Assembly: GCF_012932365.1 (NCBI RefSeq)
Contig: NZ_JAAIIH010000001.1
Span: forward strand, 496,001 to 560,000
Reading direction: 5' to 3'
DNA: 64,000 nt
Source: Bifidobacterium moraviense
GTDB taxonomy: Bacteria > Actinomycetota > Actinomycetes > Actinomycetales > Bifidobacteriaceae
The notes beneath the pieces were generated by a model. The model was not told the DNA's origin. It did no database searches and saw nothing but the letters and a program-made list of their open reading frames with translations. The translations under genes and the position numbers were made by a program. Below are positions 45,131 to 53,442 of the stretch, one piece after another; the first letter of the stretch is position 1, and each line of letters opens with the position of its first letter.

Positions 45131-46498
45131 TCACTCCCCCAGCTTGGCGAGCAGCAGCGCCTCGGCGATCACGTTGTCGCGCAGGCCCTCGACGCTCACG
45201 GACTCGTTGGGGCTGTGCGCGTTCGCCTTGGGGTCCTCCGGACCGGTGACGAGCACCTGCGCGGACGGGAACAGACGCTGCAGTTCGGGGATGAACGGGA
45301 TGGAGCCGCCCTGACCCTGGTTGATCGGCGCGACGCCGAACGCCTCCTCCATGGCCTCCAGCGCGTCCCTGGTGGCGACCGCGTCCGGGTCCATGGCCCA
45401 GCCCATGCCGTTCTCCAGCGGCGTGACCGTCACCTGCGCGCCGAACGGCGCATGCGCGACGAGGAAGTCGGCGAGCGCCCGCTGTGCCTCCTCCGGCCGC
45501 TGGGTGGGCGCGGTGCGCATGGACAGGCGGAACGTGGCCTCGTGGTCGATGACGTTGAACGAGCCTTCGATCGGCTGCGCGTCGAAGCCGATGACGGTGA
45601 CGGACGGCTTGGTCCACATGCGCGAGGCGATGGAGCCGGTGCCGGCGAGACGGTAGCCGTCCACGATGCCGGCGTCGGCGCGCATCTGCGTCTCGTCGAG
45701 GTCGCGCTGCAGGCCGCCGATCGGCTCGTCGGCCCTGACGCCGGGCACCGCCACGTCGCCGTTCTCGTCGTACAGGGAGGCGATGAGCATGGCGGCGAGC
45801 GTGTTCGCGTCGAGGATGGGGCCGCCGTACTGGCCGGAGTGGACGGGGTGGTCGAGCACGCGCACGGTCACGTCGAGGCAGGTGTTGCCCCTGAGGGACG
45901 TGGTGAGGGACGGGATGGTGGGCGCCCAGTTGCCGGAGTCGGCCACGATGATCACGTCGGAGGCGAATTCGTCGCGGTGCGCCTCGATGAACGGGATGAA
46001 GCTCGGTGAGCCCATTTCCTCCTCGCCTTCGATGAACACCCTGACGTTGACCTTCAGGTCGTCGCCGAGCGCCTTGAGGGCGCCGGAGTGCATGGCGAGG
46101 CCGCCGCCGTCGTCGGCGCTGCCGCGGCCGTAGAGGCGTCCGTCGATCTCGGTGGCGGTCCACGGGTCGGTGTCCCAGTCGGCGGGGTCGGGCACGGGCT
46201 GCACGTCGTGGTGGGCGTACAGGAGCACGGTGGGCGCGGACGGGTCGACGATGCGCGAGCCGACGACCTCCCACGCGCCGGGCGTGCCGTCCGGGTTGCT
46301 GGACTGCACGACGCGGGCGTCCACGCCCACCTTGGCGAGCTCGTCGGCCACGAACTGCGCCGAGCGCTTCATGTGTTCGCCGGTGATGCCCTCGGCGGAG
46401 ACGGCTCTGAGCGCGATCTTGCGCGAGAGGACCTCGACGATGCGGTCCCAGTCGGCATTCACGCGTTCGCGGATGGTTTCGACGTCAACAGTGGCCAT
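45131..46498 (-). CDS. M20 family dipeptidase/metallopeptidase
   Basis: 455 residues, zinc-dependent. The metal-binding His in LLYAHHDVQPVPD, bridging Asp in YGRGSADDGGGLAMH, catalytic Glu in EGEEEMGSPSF and Asp in IIVADSGNW are all seen; an internal dimerisation (lid) domain is at about 215-330. This matches the M20 dipeptidase (PepV/CNDP-like) subgroup. Ribosome site AAAAGGAG. Monocistronic. Likely peptide use in the cytosol. Confidence 0.9.
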   Translation of the reverse strand: MATVDVETIRERVNADWDRIVEVLSRKIALRAVSAEGITGEHMKRSAQFVADELAKVGVDARVVQSSNPDGTPGAWEVVGSRIVDPSAPTVLLYAHHDVQPVPDPADWDTDPWTATEIDGRLYGRGSADDGGGLAMHSGALKALGDDLKVNVRVFIEGEEEMGSPSFIPFIEAHRDEFASDVIIVADSGNWAPTIPSLTTSLRGNTCLDVTVRVLDHPVHSGQYGGPILDANTLAAMLIASLYDENGDVAVPGVRADEPIGGLQRDLDETQMRADAGIVDGYRLAGTGSIASRMWTKPSVTVIGFDAQPIEGSFNVIDHEATFRLSMRTAPTQRPEEAQRALADFLVAHAPFGAQVTVTPLENGMGWAMDPDAVATRDALEAMEEAFGVAPINQGQGGSIPFIPELQRLFPSAQVLVTGPEDPKANAHSPNESVSVEGLRDNVIAEALLLAKLGE

Positions 46499-46678
46499 GT
46501 CACTCCTTTTAATATCGTTCCTGCGGACCTTCGGGCGCCGTGCGGCGCGGACGGCCCCGACCGCCGACGATCCGCGAGGATCGCGACGTCCCGGACCGGT
46601 GTTTTCCGCGCCATTGCAACGATGTGCGCGCCGCCGCGCGTCCGGCGCAGCGTCTAGGCGTCACCGTAACCTGCTCGT

Positions 46679-47302
46679 ATGACATGGAACCCGTTCAAGA
46701 AGAAGACCGAAGAGGAGCCGGCGCAGGTCGCCCCCGACAGGGCCCCGGGACAGGGCAAGGGACGCCCCACCCCCAAGCGCCGCCAGGCCGAGGCCGCCAA
46801 CCTGCGCCCCATCGTTCCCGCCGACCGCAAGGCCGCCAACAAGGCCGCCAAGGCCAAGATGCGCGCCAAGCAGGACGCCGAGTACGAGGCGATGCAGAAG
46901 GGCGACATCCGCAACATGCCCAAGACCGAGCAGCTGCCGTGGCGCATCTACATCCGCGACTACGTCGACGCCCGCCGCAACGTGGCCGAATGGTTCATCC
47001 CCGCGGCGCTGGTGCTCATGGTGCTCTCGCTCACCATCACGTCCGCGTTCCAGAACTCCCCCTACTCCACGTACGTCTCGCTGGCGATGTTCGTGCTCAT
47101 GTACGGCTACATCATCGTGGCGTGCATCGACCTGTGGTTCATGTGGCGCAAGCTCAAGGTGAAGCTGGTCGAGAAATACGGCGAGCGCGCCGTGGCCAAG
47201 GGCATGCGCTCCTGCTCCTACGCGTGCAGCCGCGCCATGTCGATGCGCCGCTGGCGCATGCCGAAGCCGCGCACGCCCAAGCGCGGCGAATGGCCCAAGT
47301 GA
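46679..47302 (+). CDS. DUF3043 domain membrane protein
   Basis: 207 residues. A basic, Lys/Ala-rich N-terminus (KKKTEEEPAQ; KAANKAAKAKMRAKQDAEYEAM), then two membrane helices (about 105-125 and 135-155), then a basic C-terminal tail ending in RMPKPRTPKRGEWPK. This composition and PWRIYIRDYVDARRNVAEWFIP match the actinobacterial DUF3043 family of unknown function. No Shine-Dalgarno is visible; a TAACCT hexamer ends 8 bp before ATG, suggesting a leaderless mRNA. Confidence 0.85.
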   Translation: MTWNPFKKKTEEEPAQVAPDRAPGQGKGRPTPKRRQAEAANLRPIVPADRKAANKAAKAKMRAKQDAEYEAMQKGDIRNMPKTEQLPWRIYIRDYVDARRNVAEWFIPAALVLMVLSLTITSAFQNSPYSTYVSLAMFVLMYGYIIVACIDLWFMWRKLKVKLVEKYGERAVAKGMRSCSYACSRAMSMRRWRMPKPRTPKRGEWPK

Positions 47303-47463
47303 TCCTACGCCCAGCGCGCATGCAGGCCGCCCTGCCCGGGGCGGCCTTTACCATATTCGAGGGAGTCGCATCCGCCGCTCGAGGGGATGCTTCGGCAAGG
47401 CGCGCGGACCATGCCGTCCGCGCATGACGGGGCGCGTCGATCGCGCCCGGGGAGGCTGCGGTC

Positions 47464-48915
47464 ATGACCGACCAGTTTGACGTGATCATCATCGGCGCGG
47501 GTCCGGGAGGATACTCGACCGCCCTGCGCGCCGCGGAGCTGGGACGCTCGACGGCGCTCGTGGAGCGCGACGCGACCGTGGGCGGCACCTGCCTCAACCG
47601 CGGCTGCATCCCCACGAAGGCGCTCGTCACGGCGTGCCACACGCTGGACATGGCGCGCCGGTCACGCGAGCTCGGCGTCGATCTGGAGCTCGCCGGCATC
47701 GACTACGGCCGTCTGCTCGACTACAAGAACCGCATCGTGGAGACGATGGTCAAGGGGCTCGGCGGACTGCTCGCACACCGCGGCGTGGACGTGGTGCGCG
47801 GCGAGGCGAGCCTGCGCCCCGGCATGGACGAGGCGGGGCTGCACGTCGTGGACGTCACGGCGCCGGACGGCTCCGTCCGCAGGCTCGCGGCCCGCGACGT
47901 GGTGCTCGCCACCGGCGCCCACGCGCGCCCCCTGCCGTCCGCCCCGTTCAGTCAGGCCGTCATCGACTCGACCGCGGCGCTGTCGCTGGACGAGTTCCCC
48001 TCGTCGGCCACGGTCATCGGCTCCGGCGCGGTGGCGCTGGAGTTCGCGAGCATCTGGCATTCCGCCGGCTGCGACGTGACGCTGCTGATGCGCAGGGACC
48101 GCGTGCTCTCCGGCTGGAACCGGCGCACCGGCATGACGCTCACCCGCGAGCTCAGGCGGCAGGGCGTGAAGGTGATCGCGCATTCGGCGGTCACGGGCAT
48201 CGACGTCGGCGCCAATCTGGGCACCCGCGTGCGCTACACGGTCGGCGACGATCCGCAGGAGAAGGCGATGGAGACCGAGCTGACGCTCGTGGCCATCGGA
48301 CGCGACCCGAACACCGGCGCCGCGTGGATCCGCGACGCGGGCGTGACGCTGGACGATCACGGCTTCGTCGTCACGGACGCGCACGGCGGGACGTCCGTCC
48401 CCGGCGTGTGGGCGGTGGGCGACATCACCGCCGGCCCGCAGCTCGCGCACCGCGCCTTCGAGCAGGGCATCGTCGTGGCCGAGTCGATCGCCGGCGTGGA
48501 GCCCGCGCCCTCCCCCGTGGACGACGCCACGATCCCGCAGGTGGTGTTCAGCCATCCCGAGGCGGCCTGCGTGGGTCTCACGCTCGAGCGGGCGGAGGCG
48601 GACCCCGCCTACGTGTCCGTGCAGGAGACGCAGTATCCGATGCTCTCCAACTCGCGCATCCTCATGTCCGGCGGCAACGGCGCGCTGTCGCTGGTGTCCG
48701 GATGCACCGCCGCCGACCCGGACACGCCGGTGGTGCTGGGCGTGCACATGGTGGGGCCGAACGTCTCCGAGATCATCGCCGAGGCGGAGCAGCTGGTGGG
48801 CAACCGGGTGCCCGTGCATCGCGCGGCGCGTCTCGTCCATCCGCATCCCACGGTGTCCGAGGCGCTCGGCGAGGCGCTGCTCAAGGCCGACGGCCGGCCG
48901 CTGCACACACGCTGA
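47464..48915 (+). CDS. lpdA: dihydrolipoyl dehydrogenase
   Basis: 483-residue flavoprotein disulfide reductase. FAD motif VIIIGAGPGGYSTALRAAELG, redox-active disulfide GGTCLNRGCIPTKALV, NAD motif ATVIGSGAVALEFASIW and the FAD/dimer end VHRAARLVHPHPTVSEALGEALL with the catalytic His-Glu pair. GGGGAGG precedes the ATG. No E1 or E2 subunit gene of a 2-oxoacid dehydrogenase lies nearby, and bifidobacteria usually lack that complex, so the physiological partner is unclear (perhaps glycine cleavage or a free role). It could alternatively be another member of the family, but the motifs fit Lpd best. Confidence 0.9.
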   Translation: MTDQFDVIIIGAGPGGYSTALRAAELGRSTALVERDATVGGTCLNRGCIPTKALVTACHTLDMARRSRELGVDLELAGIDYGRLLDYKNRIVETMVKGLGGLLAHRGVDVVRGEASLRPGMDEAGLHVVDVTAPDGSVRRLAARDVVLATGAHARPLPSAPFSQAVIDSTAALSLDEFPSSATVIGSGAVALEFASIWHSAGCDVTLLMRRDRVLSGWNRRTGMTLTRELRRQGVKVIAHSAVTGIDVGANLGTRVRYTVGDDPQEKAMETELTLVAIGRDPNTGAAWIRDAGVTLDDHGFVVTDAHGGTSVPGVWAVGDITAGPQLAHRAFEQGIVVAESIAGVEPAPSPVDDATIPQVVFSHPEAACVGLTLERAEADPAYVSVQETQYPMLSNSRILMSGGNGALSLVSGCTAADPDTPVVLGVHMVGPNVSEIIAEAEQLVGNRVPVHRAARLVHPHPTVSEALGEALLKADGRPLHTR

Positions 48916-48993
48916 GCCCGGCGCGCGCGTCCGACCGCGCCGCTAGACTATCCCAACAGTCGCGTTTTCGTCCCCTCTACATAAAGGATTGGC

Positions 48994-49740
48994 ATGGCTG
49001 AGAAGAACGAGAAGGCCAAGGAGAAGGCCAAGAAGCCGAAGAGGCAGAGCACCATCAAGCAGATCAGGCAGATCTACGCGTTCACCGTCGCCGACGACAA
49101 GAACCTCCCGTGGATCCTGCTCGGATCGTTCCTGGTGCCGGTCGCCGTCTTCGTGATCATCTGCCTGGTGGCCCGCATGGGCGTGGTCGGATGGATCATG
49201 TGGATGATCACCGGCGTGCTGGGCGGTCTGCTCGCCGCCACGTGGATGCTCACGCGCCGCGCGGACAAGGTGGGCTACCTGCGCATGGAGGGCCGTCCTG
49301 GCGCCACCGGCGCGATCCTGAGCAGCATCAAGCGCGGCGGCTTCTACTTCCCGCAGGAGCCCGTGTGGGTCGACGCCAAGACCAGGGACGCGGTGTGGCG
49401 CGGCTCCGGCCGCACCGGCGTGTATCTGGTGGGCGAGGGCGACTACTCCCGCGTGATGCGCGCCATGGACCGCGAGGAGGGCAAGATTCGGCACATCACC
49501 CGCGGATCCGCCATCCCGATCTACAAGTTCTCCGTGGGCGACGGCCCGAACCAGGTCAAGCTGCGCGACCTGCAGAAGAAGGTCATGCGCCAGAAGGTCA
49601 AGCTCACCAAGGCGGAACTCGAGGAGCTCAACAACCGCATCCGCACGCTGCAGCGCCAGACCAGCACCTTCGGCATCCCGAAGGGCATCGACCCCACGCG
49701 CCCGCAGCGGGTCTCGCGTCGCGCCATGCGCGGCCGCTGA
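48994..49740 (+). CDS. DUF4191 domain membrane protein
   Basis: 248 residues. A lysine-rich start (KNEKAKEKAKKPKRQ), two membrane helices at about 47-95 (WILLGSFLVPVAVFVIICLVA; MWMITGVLGGLLAATWML), then a soluble domain with RRADKVGYLRMEGRPGATGAIL and WVDAKTRDAVWRGSGRTGVYLVGEG, the DUF4191 pattern found next to glnA in many actinomycetes (Rv2219 in M. tuberculosis, from memory). Function unknown. TAAAGGATTGGC precedes the ATG. Confidence 0.87.
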   Translation: MAEKNEKAKEKAKKPKRQSTIKQIRQIYAFTVADDKNLPWILLGSFLVPVAVFVIICLVARMGVVGWIMWMITGVLGGLLAATWMLTRRADKVGYLRMEGRPGATGAILSSIKRGGFYFPQEPVWVDAKTRDAVWRGSGRTGVYLVGEGDYSRVMRAMDREEGKIRHITRGSAIPIYKFSVGDGPNQVKLRDLQKKVMRQKVKLTKAELEELNNRIRTLQRQTSTFGIPKGIDPTRPQRVSRRAMRGR

Positions 49741-49779
49741 CGCCATTCGGACGCCACACGACGGCTCCCCCATCAATGA

Positions 49780-49814
49780 ACGAACCCCGGAATCCGCATG
49801 ATTCCGGGGTTCGT
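49780..49814 (+). terminator. terminator before glnA
   Basis: 15-bp perfect stem ACGAACCCCGGAATC / GATTCCGGGGTTCGT with a 5-nt loop, 40 bp after the DUF4191 stop. Confidence 0.85.
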
Positions 49815-49835
49815 CGTTATTCCGGCACCTGTCAA

Positions 49836-49888
49836 GTAACACGTTCGTAACCCAAACAGCACGTAGGCGAAACCACGAAACCTACACT
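49836..49888 (+). promoter_or_regulatory. candidate GlnR operator and glnA promoter
   Basis: Pentamers GTAAC (49836), GTAAC (49847), AGCAC (49858) and GAAAC (49869) recur at exact 11-bp steps, the GTnAC-N6-GAAAC-N6 layout of actinobacterial GlnR boxes (third unit weak). TACACT at 49883-49888 is a plausible -10. The boxes would cover about -60 to -22. Inference: nitrogen control of glnA. Confidence 0.6.
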
Positions 49889-49923
49889 TGTCACTCGTAA
49901 GTTCTCATGAAAGGAGCGGTCCC

Positions 49924-51360
49924 GTGACCGAACTCAAGTCCAAGGAAGACGCCGAGGCCCTTATCAATCAGGAAGGCATCGAGTATGTCTCCGTCCGTTT
50001 CACCGATCTGATCGGCGTTCAGCAGCACTTCACCGTGCCTGCCAGCGAATTCCTGAAGGACGCCTTCACCGACGGCATGCCGTTCGATGGCTCCTCCGTT
50101 CAGGGCTTCCAGGCCATCAACGAGTCCGACATGAAGCTCGTGCCGGACGTCACCACGGCCTTCATCGATCCGTTCCGCAAGCACAAGACCCTCGACGTGG
50201 CCTTCTCCATCGTGGACCCGCTGACCGACGAGCCCTACTCCCGTGACCCGCGTCAGGTCGCCGGCAAGGCCGAGGCCTACCTCAAGTCCACCGGCATCGC
50301 GGACACCGCCTCCTTCGCCCCCGAGGCCGAGTTCTTCATCTTCGACAAGGTGCGCTTCGAGAACTCCATGCAGCGCTCCTTCTACGAGGTCGACTCCGTC
50401 GAGGCCCCGTGGAACTCCGGCGTGGACACCGAAGAGGACGGCACCCCGAACATCGGCTTCAAGAACCGCGTCAAGAAGGGCTACTTCCCGGTTCCGCCGA
50501 TCGACCACACCCAGGACCTGCGCGACGACATGGTCGCCAACCTGCAGAAGGTCGGCCTGATCCTCGAGCGTTCCCACCACGAGGTGGCGGGCGCCGGCCA
50601 GCAGGAGATCAACTACCGCTACAACACGCTGCAGCACGCCGGCGACGACCTGATGAAGTACAAGTACGTCGTCCACGAGACCGCCGCCCTCGCCGGCAAG
50701 GCCGTCACCTTCATGCCGAAGCCGATCGCAGGCGACAACGGCACCGGCATGCACTGCCACCAGTCCCTGTGGAAGGACGGCAAGCCGCTGTTCTACGACG
50801 AGAAGGGCTACGCCGGCCTGTCCGACATCGCCCGCTGGTACATCGGCGGCCTGATCAAGCACTCCTCCTCCGTGCTGGCCTTCACCAACCCGTCGCTGAA
50901 CTCCTACCACCGTCTGGTCCCCGGCTTCGAGGCCCCGGTCAACCTGGTGTACTCCGCCCGCAACCGTTCCGCCGCCATCCGCATCCCGCTGGCCGGCACT
51001 TCCCCGGCCGCGAAGCGCATCGAGTTCCGCGCCCCGGATCCGTCCTGCAACCCGTTCCTCGCCTTCTCCGCCCAGCTCATGGCCGGCCTTGACGGCATCC
51101 TGAACCACATCGAGCCCCCGGAGCCGGTCGACAAGGACCTCTACGAGCTGCCGCCCGAGGAGCACGCCGGCATCAAGCAGGTGCCCGCCTCCCTGGCCGA
51201 GGCCATGGACGCCCTCGAGGAGGATCACGACTTCCTCACCGCCGGCGACGTGTTCACCGACGACCTCATCGAGACCTGGCTGGACCTCAAGCGCGGCGAG
51301 ATCGATCAGGCCCGTCTGGCCCCGACCCCGCTGGAGTACGAGCTCTACTTCCACATCTGA
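49924..51360 (+). CDS. glnA: glutamine synthetase type I
   Basis: 478 residues; assimilates ammonia into glutamine. Signature FDGSSVQGF, the ATP site [33 protein letters not shown] and the adenylylation loop [11 protein letters not shown] (Tyr) are intact, so this is the GSI-beta type regulated by GlnE. GTG 49924 is chosen for AAAGGAG 7 nt upstream. Its last codons and stop (TTCCACATCTGA) form part of the 17-bp attachment core of the mobile element, so the coding sequence is complete but its own terminator now lies 8 kb away. Confidence 0.97.
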   Translation: MTELKSKEDAEALINQEGIEYVSVRFTDLIGVQQHFTVPASEFLKDAFTDGMPFDGSSVQGFQAINESDMKLVPDVTTAFIDPFRKHKTLDVAFSIVDPLTDEPYSRDPRQVAGKAEAYLKSTGIADTASFAPEAEFFIFDKVRFENSMQRSFYEVDSVEAPWNSGVDTEEDGTPNIGFKNRVKKGYFPVPPIDHTQDLRDDMVANLQKVGLILERSHHEVAGAGQQEINYRYNTLQHAGDDLMKYKYVVHETAALAGKAVTFMPKPIAGDNGTGMHCHQSLWKDGKPLFYDEKGYAGLSDIARWYIGGLIKHSSSVLAFTNPSLNSYHRLVPGFEAPVNLVYSARNRSAAIRIPLAGTSPAAKRIEFRAPDPSCNPFLAFSAQLMAGLDGILNHIEPPEPVDKDLYELPPEEHAGIKQVPASLAEAMDALEEDHDFLTAGDVFTDDLIETWLDLKRGEIDQARLAPTPLEYELYFHI

Positions 51361-51365
51361 GTTCT
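51349..51365. repeat. attL core
   Basis: TTCCACATCTGAGTTCT, identical to 59436-59452. It contains the final F-H-I-stop of glnA, so insertion regenerates the glnA end. Confidence 0.9.
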
Positions 51366-51378
51366 ACCCCTTAAAATC

Positions 51379-51427
51379 GGCTTAATTTCAACGTTTCTCA
51401 GCTCACTGGGATACAAGTGGGATACAA
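51379..51427. repeat. left arm-type integrase sites
   Basis: GGCTTAATTTCAACGTTT at 51379-51396 repeats perfectly at 59378-59395. GGGATACAA occurs at 51408 and 51419 and again near 59298 and 59310. In the excised circle these flank the core on both sides, as integrase arm sites do. Confidence 0.75.
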
Positions 51428-51437
51428 AGTCGATATG

Positions 51438-51474
51438 AAAAAGCTCTCCGATGCATCGCATCGGAGAGCTTTTT
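51438..51474. terminator. bidirectional terminator at left end of the element
   Basis: Arms AAAAAGCTCTCCGATGC and GCATCGGAGAGCTTTTT, loop ATC: T-tracts on both strands. It stops glnA transcription and the leftward element operon. Confidence 0.92.
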
Positions 51475-51491
51475 CAGTGCTCCCAGATTGG

Positions 51492-51698
51492 TCACTTCCA
51501 CTCAGTGGGGAGCACCTGCAACCAATCGACCAGATCCTTGCGCAGGACGTGGATCGTCTGACAACCGACATAGCGAGCGGTCAGATTGCCGGACGCGATC
51601 TCCGCACGGATGCGTTTCACTGGGATACCCGTCAGCGCGGAGACCTCGTCGGGAGACAACGCGAGTTTTTCCCAGATGGGAACGTCCATCACCGCCAT
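51492..51698 (-). CDS. excisionase-like helix-turn-helix protein
   Basis: 68 residues, MerR/AlpA-like winged helix-turn-helix: LALSPDEVSALTGIPVKRIRAEIASGNLTARYVGCQTIHVLRKDLVDWL has the fold of Xis/excisionase family proteins (recognition helix then wing with RKDL). ATG 51698 is preferred because AGGTGA lies 5 nt upstream; an in-frame ATG at 51716 would overlap rep by 13 bp. It is the gene nearest the attL end. Directionality factor for the integrase, by inference. Confidence 0.8.
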   Translation of the reverse strand: MAVMDVPIWEKLALSPDEVSALTGIPVKRIRAEIASGNLTARYVGCQTIHVLRKDLVDWLQVLPTEWK

Positions 51699-51703
51699 GG
51701 GGA

Positions 51704-53014
51704 TCACCTGCCCCATCCCGAGGCGCGCATGAGCTCATAGAGGTATGCCAGCAGCTCGCGTTGGAGCCGGGACAGCGTGGCGAAACGCTGAGTTGCGATG
51801 AACTGCACGAGCTTCTTAGGGTGGTGGAGGACCAGCGTGATATTCGGGCCATCACCGGACGCGGGGATCCTGATGACCAAGGGCGGCTCATCCGTCTCGG
51901 GCTGACTGGTTTCGCCCGCAACCCACGCGGGCCACGGATTCTCATACCCCGGATCGCGCCACGATCGGGTGACGTGCCGCACACGGTCCCCGAAACGCTG
52001 ACGGAACGCATTCCGCACACTAACCGCCTCACCCACATACAGATCGTCGAGATCCCGGTTGGAGATGAAAACAACCGTGTCCCACGCCGGAACCGCGTTC
52101 TGGTACCGAGCATGCGCCTGCGTGCCCTCATAACCCTCACAGATGGGGTTCAGCGCGGTACACGGCAGCTGGCCGTTGAACTCGTCGCAGATCAAAACGC
52201 TTTCACCTTTGTATCCGTCGAACGGGTTCAGCCAGTCGGTGACTCGGTAGACGTCATCCCTGCCCCGCACGCTCCTCCAGTAATCAAGCGCCGCATGCGT
52301 TTTGCCGAGGCGCGAGCCTCCCCACACGTACCAGCAGGTCACCTCTCGGTCCCCTTTGGCACGCTTATGCTCGTAGTCGCTCCTCAACTCGTGCACGTAT
52401 TTGATGTGGCTCGCGTAGACCCGGCCCAGTCGCGGGTCGCTGCGGATCTCCTCGAGCGGGGTGCCGCTCATGATCGCGTCGCGCATCAGGTCCAACGGGG
52501 TCGGATCCTCGTCACCGCCACGACCGCGGACGCTCTTCGGATTTTCCCTGATCGGATCACCGTCCACGATGGGAGGCACCACGGTCGTCTCCTCTTTGCT
52601 CGCGTGTTTGCCGGTCTTGGACAGGTATGCCATGGCCTCGTCCACGGTGCCGCGCATGGGCTCGATCGTGGCGTCGGGGAACAGGCGGACGAGCGTGGAC
52701 GCGGGAGCGCCGCCCCTGCCGGTGAACGAGATCAGCATGTGGACGTGGTCGGTGCCTTCCTTGAGGCCACGCTCATAGCACACGGCTGCGCCCCTGCTCT
52801 TCCGACGCTCCCCTTTCCGGTTCGTCAGGAACAGGCTCAGCAGCATACGGCAGGTCTGCTCGGGGTCCAGCCCGGCGCACTCGGGCACATGCTCGCCGGG
52901 GTTGTTCAGGGTGACCAGCCAGGTGTTCACGCGCTGATCACGCTGGAGTTTTTGTCTGGCTTCGATGCCTCTGGCACGGCGTTCGATCTCGCCGTCGGAC
53001 AGTGCAGTAACCAT
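51704..53014 (-). CDS. CRESS-type replication initiator (HUH endonuclease plus SF3 helicase)
   Basis: 436 residues. The N-terminal rolling-circle endonuclease has motif I TWLVTLNNP (31-39), motif II DHVHML (89-94, HUH histidines) and motif III YLSK (130-133, catalytic Tyr and Lys). The C-terminal superfamily 3 helicase has Walker A WGGSRLGKTHAAL (231-243), Walker B SVLICDEFNGQLP (272-284), the B' stretch YQNAVPAWDT and motif C VVFISNR (314-320). This is the arrangement of circovirus, nanovirus and pCRESS plasmid Reps; bifidobacterial plasmids of that type are known (p4M, from memory). ATG 53014 has AGGAGA 7 nt upstream. It would nick the origin and unwind the excised circle. Confidence 0.88.
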   Translation of the reverse strand: MVTALSDGEIERRARGIEARQKLQRDQRVNTWLVTLNNPGEHVPECAGLDPEQTCRMLLSLFLTNRKGERRKSRGAAVCYERGLKEGTDHVHMLISFTGRGGAPASTLVRLFPDATIEPMRGTVDEAMAYLSKTGKHASKEETTVVPPIVDGDPIRENPKSVRGRGGDEDPTPLDLMRDAIMSGTPLEEIRSDPRLGRVYASHIKYVHELRSDYEHKRAKGDREVTCWYVWGGSRLGKTHAALDYWRSVRGRDDVYRVTDWLNPFDGYKGESVLICDEFNGQLPCTALNPICEGYEGTQAHARYQNAVPAWDTVVFISNRDLDDLYVGEAVSVRNAFRQRFGDRVRHVTRSWRDPGYENPWPAWVAGETSQPETDEPPLVIRIPASGDGPNITLVLHHPKKLVQFIATQRFATLSRLQRELLAYLYELMRASGWGR

Positions 53015-53138
53015 CGCAGAATCTCCTACGGGGAGGACGTTCGCCTCCCAACGCGCGGACCCTCTATGCGGGCACGCACACATCGGCGTGTCGCGATGTG
53101 CAAAATGGTCGGGGTTTCACATTCCGAAACGACGGATC

Positions 53139-53157
53139 TCCCTACGGAGAGTAGGGA
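53139..53157. other. stem-loop upstream of rep
   Basis: TCCCTAC-GGAGA-GTAGGGA: 7-bp stem, 5-nt loop, 125 bp upstream of the rep start, in the 428-bp non-coding stretch 53015-53442. A related ATCTCCTACGGGGAG lies at 53022. Candidate nick site or regulatory hairpin. I see no canonical TAGTATTAC nonanucleotide. Confidence 0.4.
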
Positions 53158-53180
53158 TCACGGTCCAAAAAACGAAAAGA

Positions 53181-53215
53181 GGAGGGCGGGGGCAATGTCA
53201 CAGTCCCCGCCCTCC
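53181..53215 (-). terminator. terminator after the FtsK-like gene
   Basis: GGAGGGCGGGG / CCCCGCCCTCC stem followed on the minus strand by CTCTTTTCGTTTTTT. It separates the translocase gene from rep. Confidence 0.85.
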
Positions 53216-53323
53216 CCCACGCACAAAACGGACCGACGCGCCAAAAGAACCATGAGGATCGGATACCGGGGACGCTTGAGCATATCGGCGTGGTCCGTCC
53301 GGGCGGGCCGCCACGCCACGGGG

Positions 53324-53379
53324 TGCCGCCACGGCGGCAGTTTCGCTGACGCGAAACCGTGTCGTCCCGTCCGGACGGG
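53324..53379. other. three consecutive hairpins, candidate replication origin
   Basis: TGCCGC-CACG-GCGGCA (53324-53339), GTTTCGC-TGAC-GCGAAAC (53340-53357) and CCCGTCCGGACGGG (53366-53379) are packed in 56 bp of non-coding DNA between the translocase stop and rep. Such structured single strands are typical of rolling-circle origins. Function inferred. Confidence 0.45.
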
Positions 53380-53442
53380 CCTTGCCGATCACTCCTGCAT
53401 CACCCCGGCATCCGCCTCCCCGAACGCCGATCCCGGAAACAA

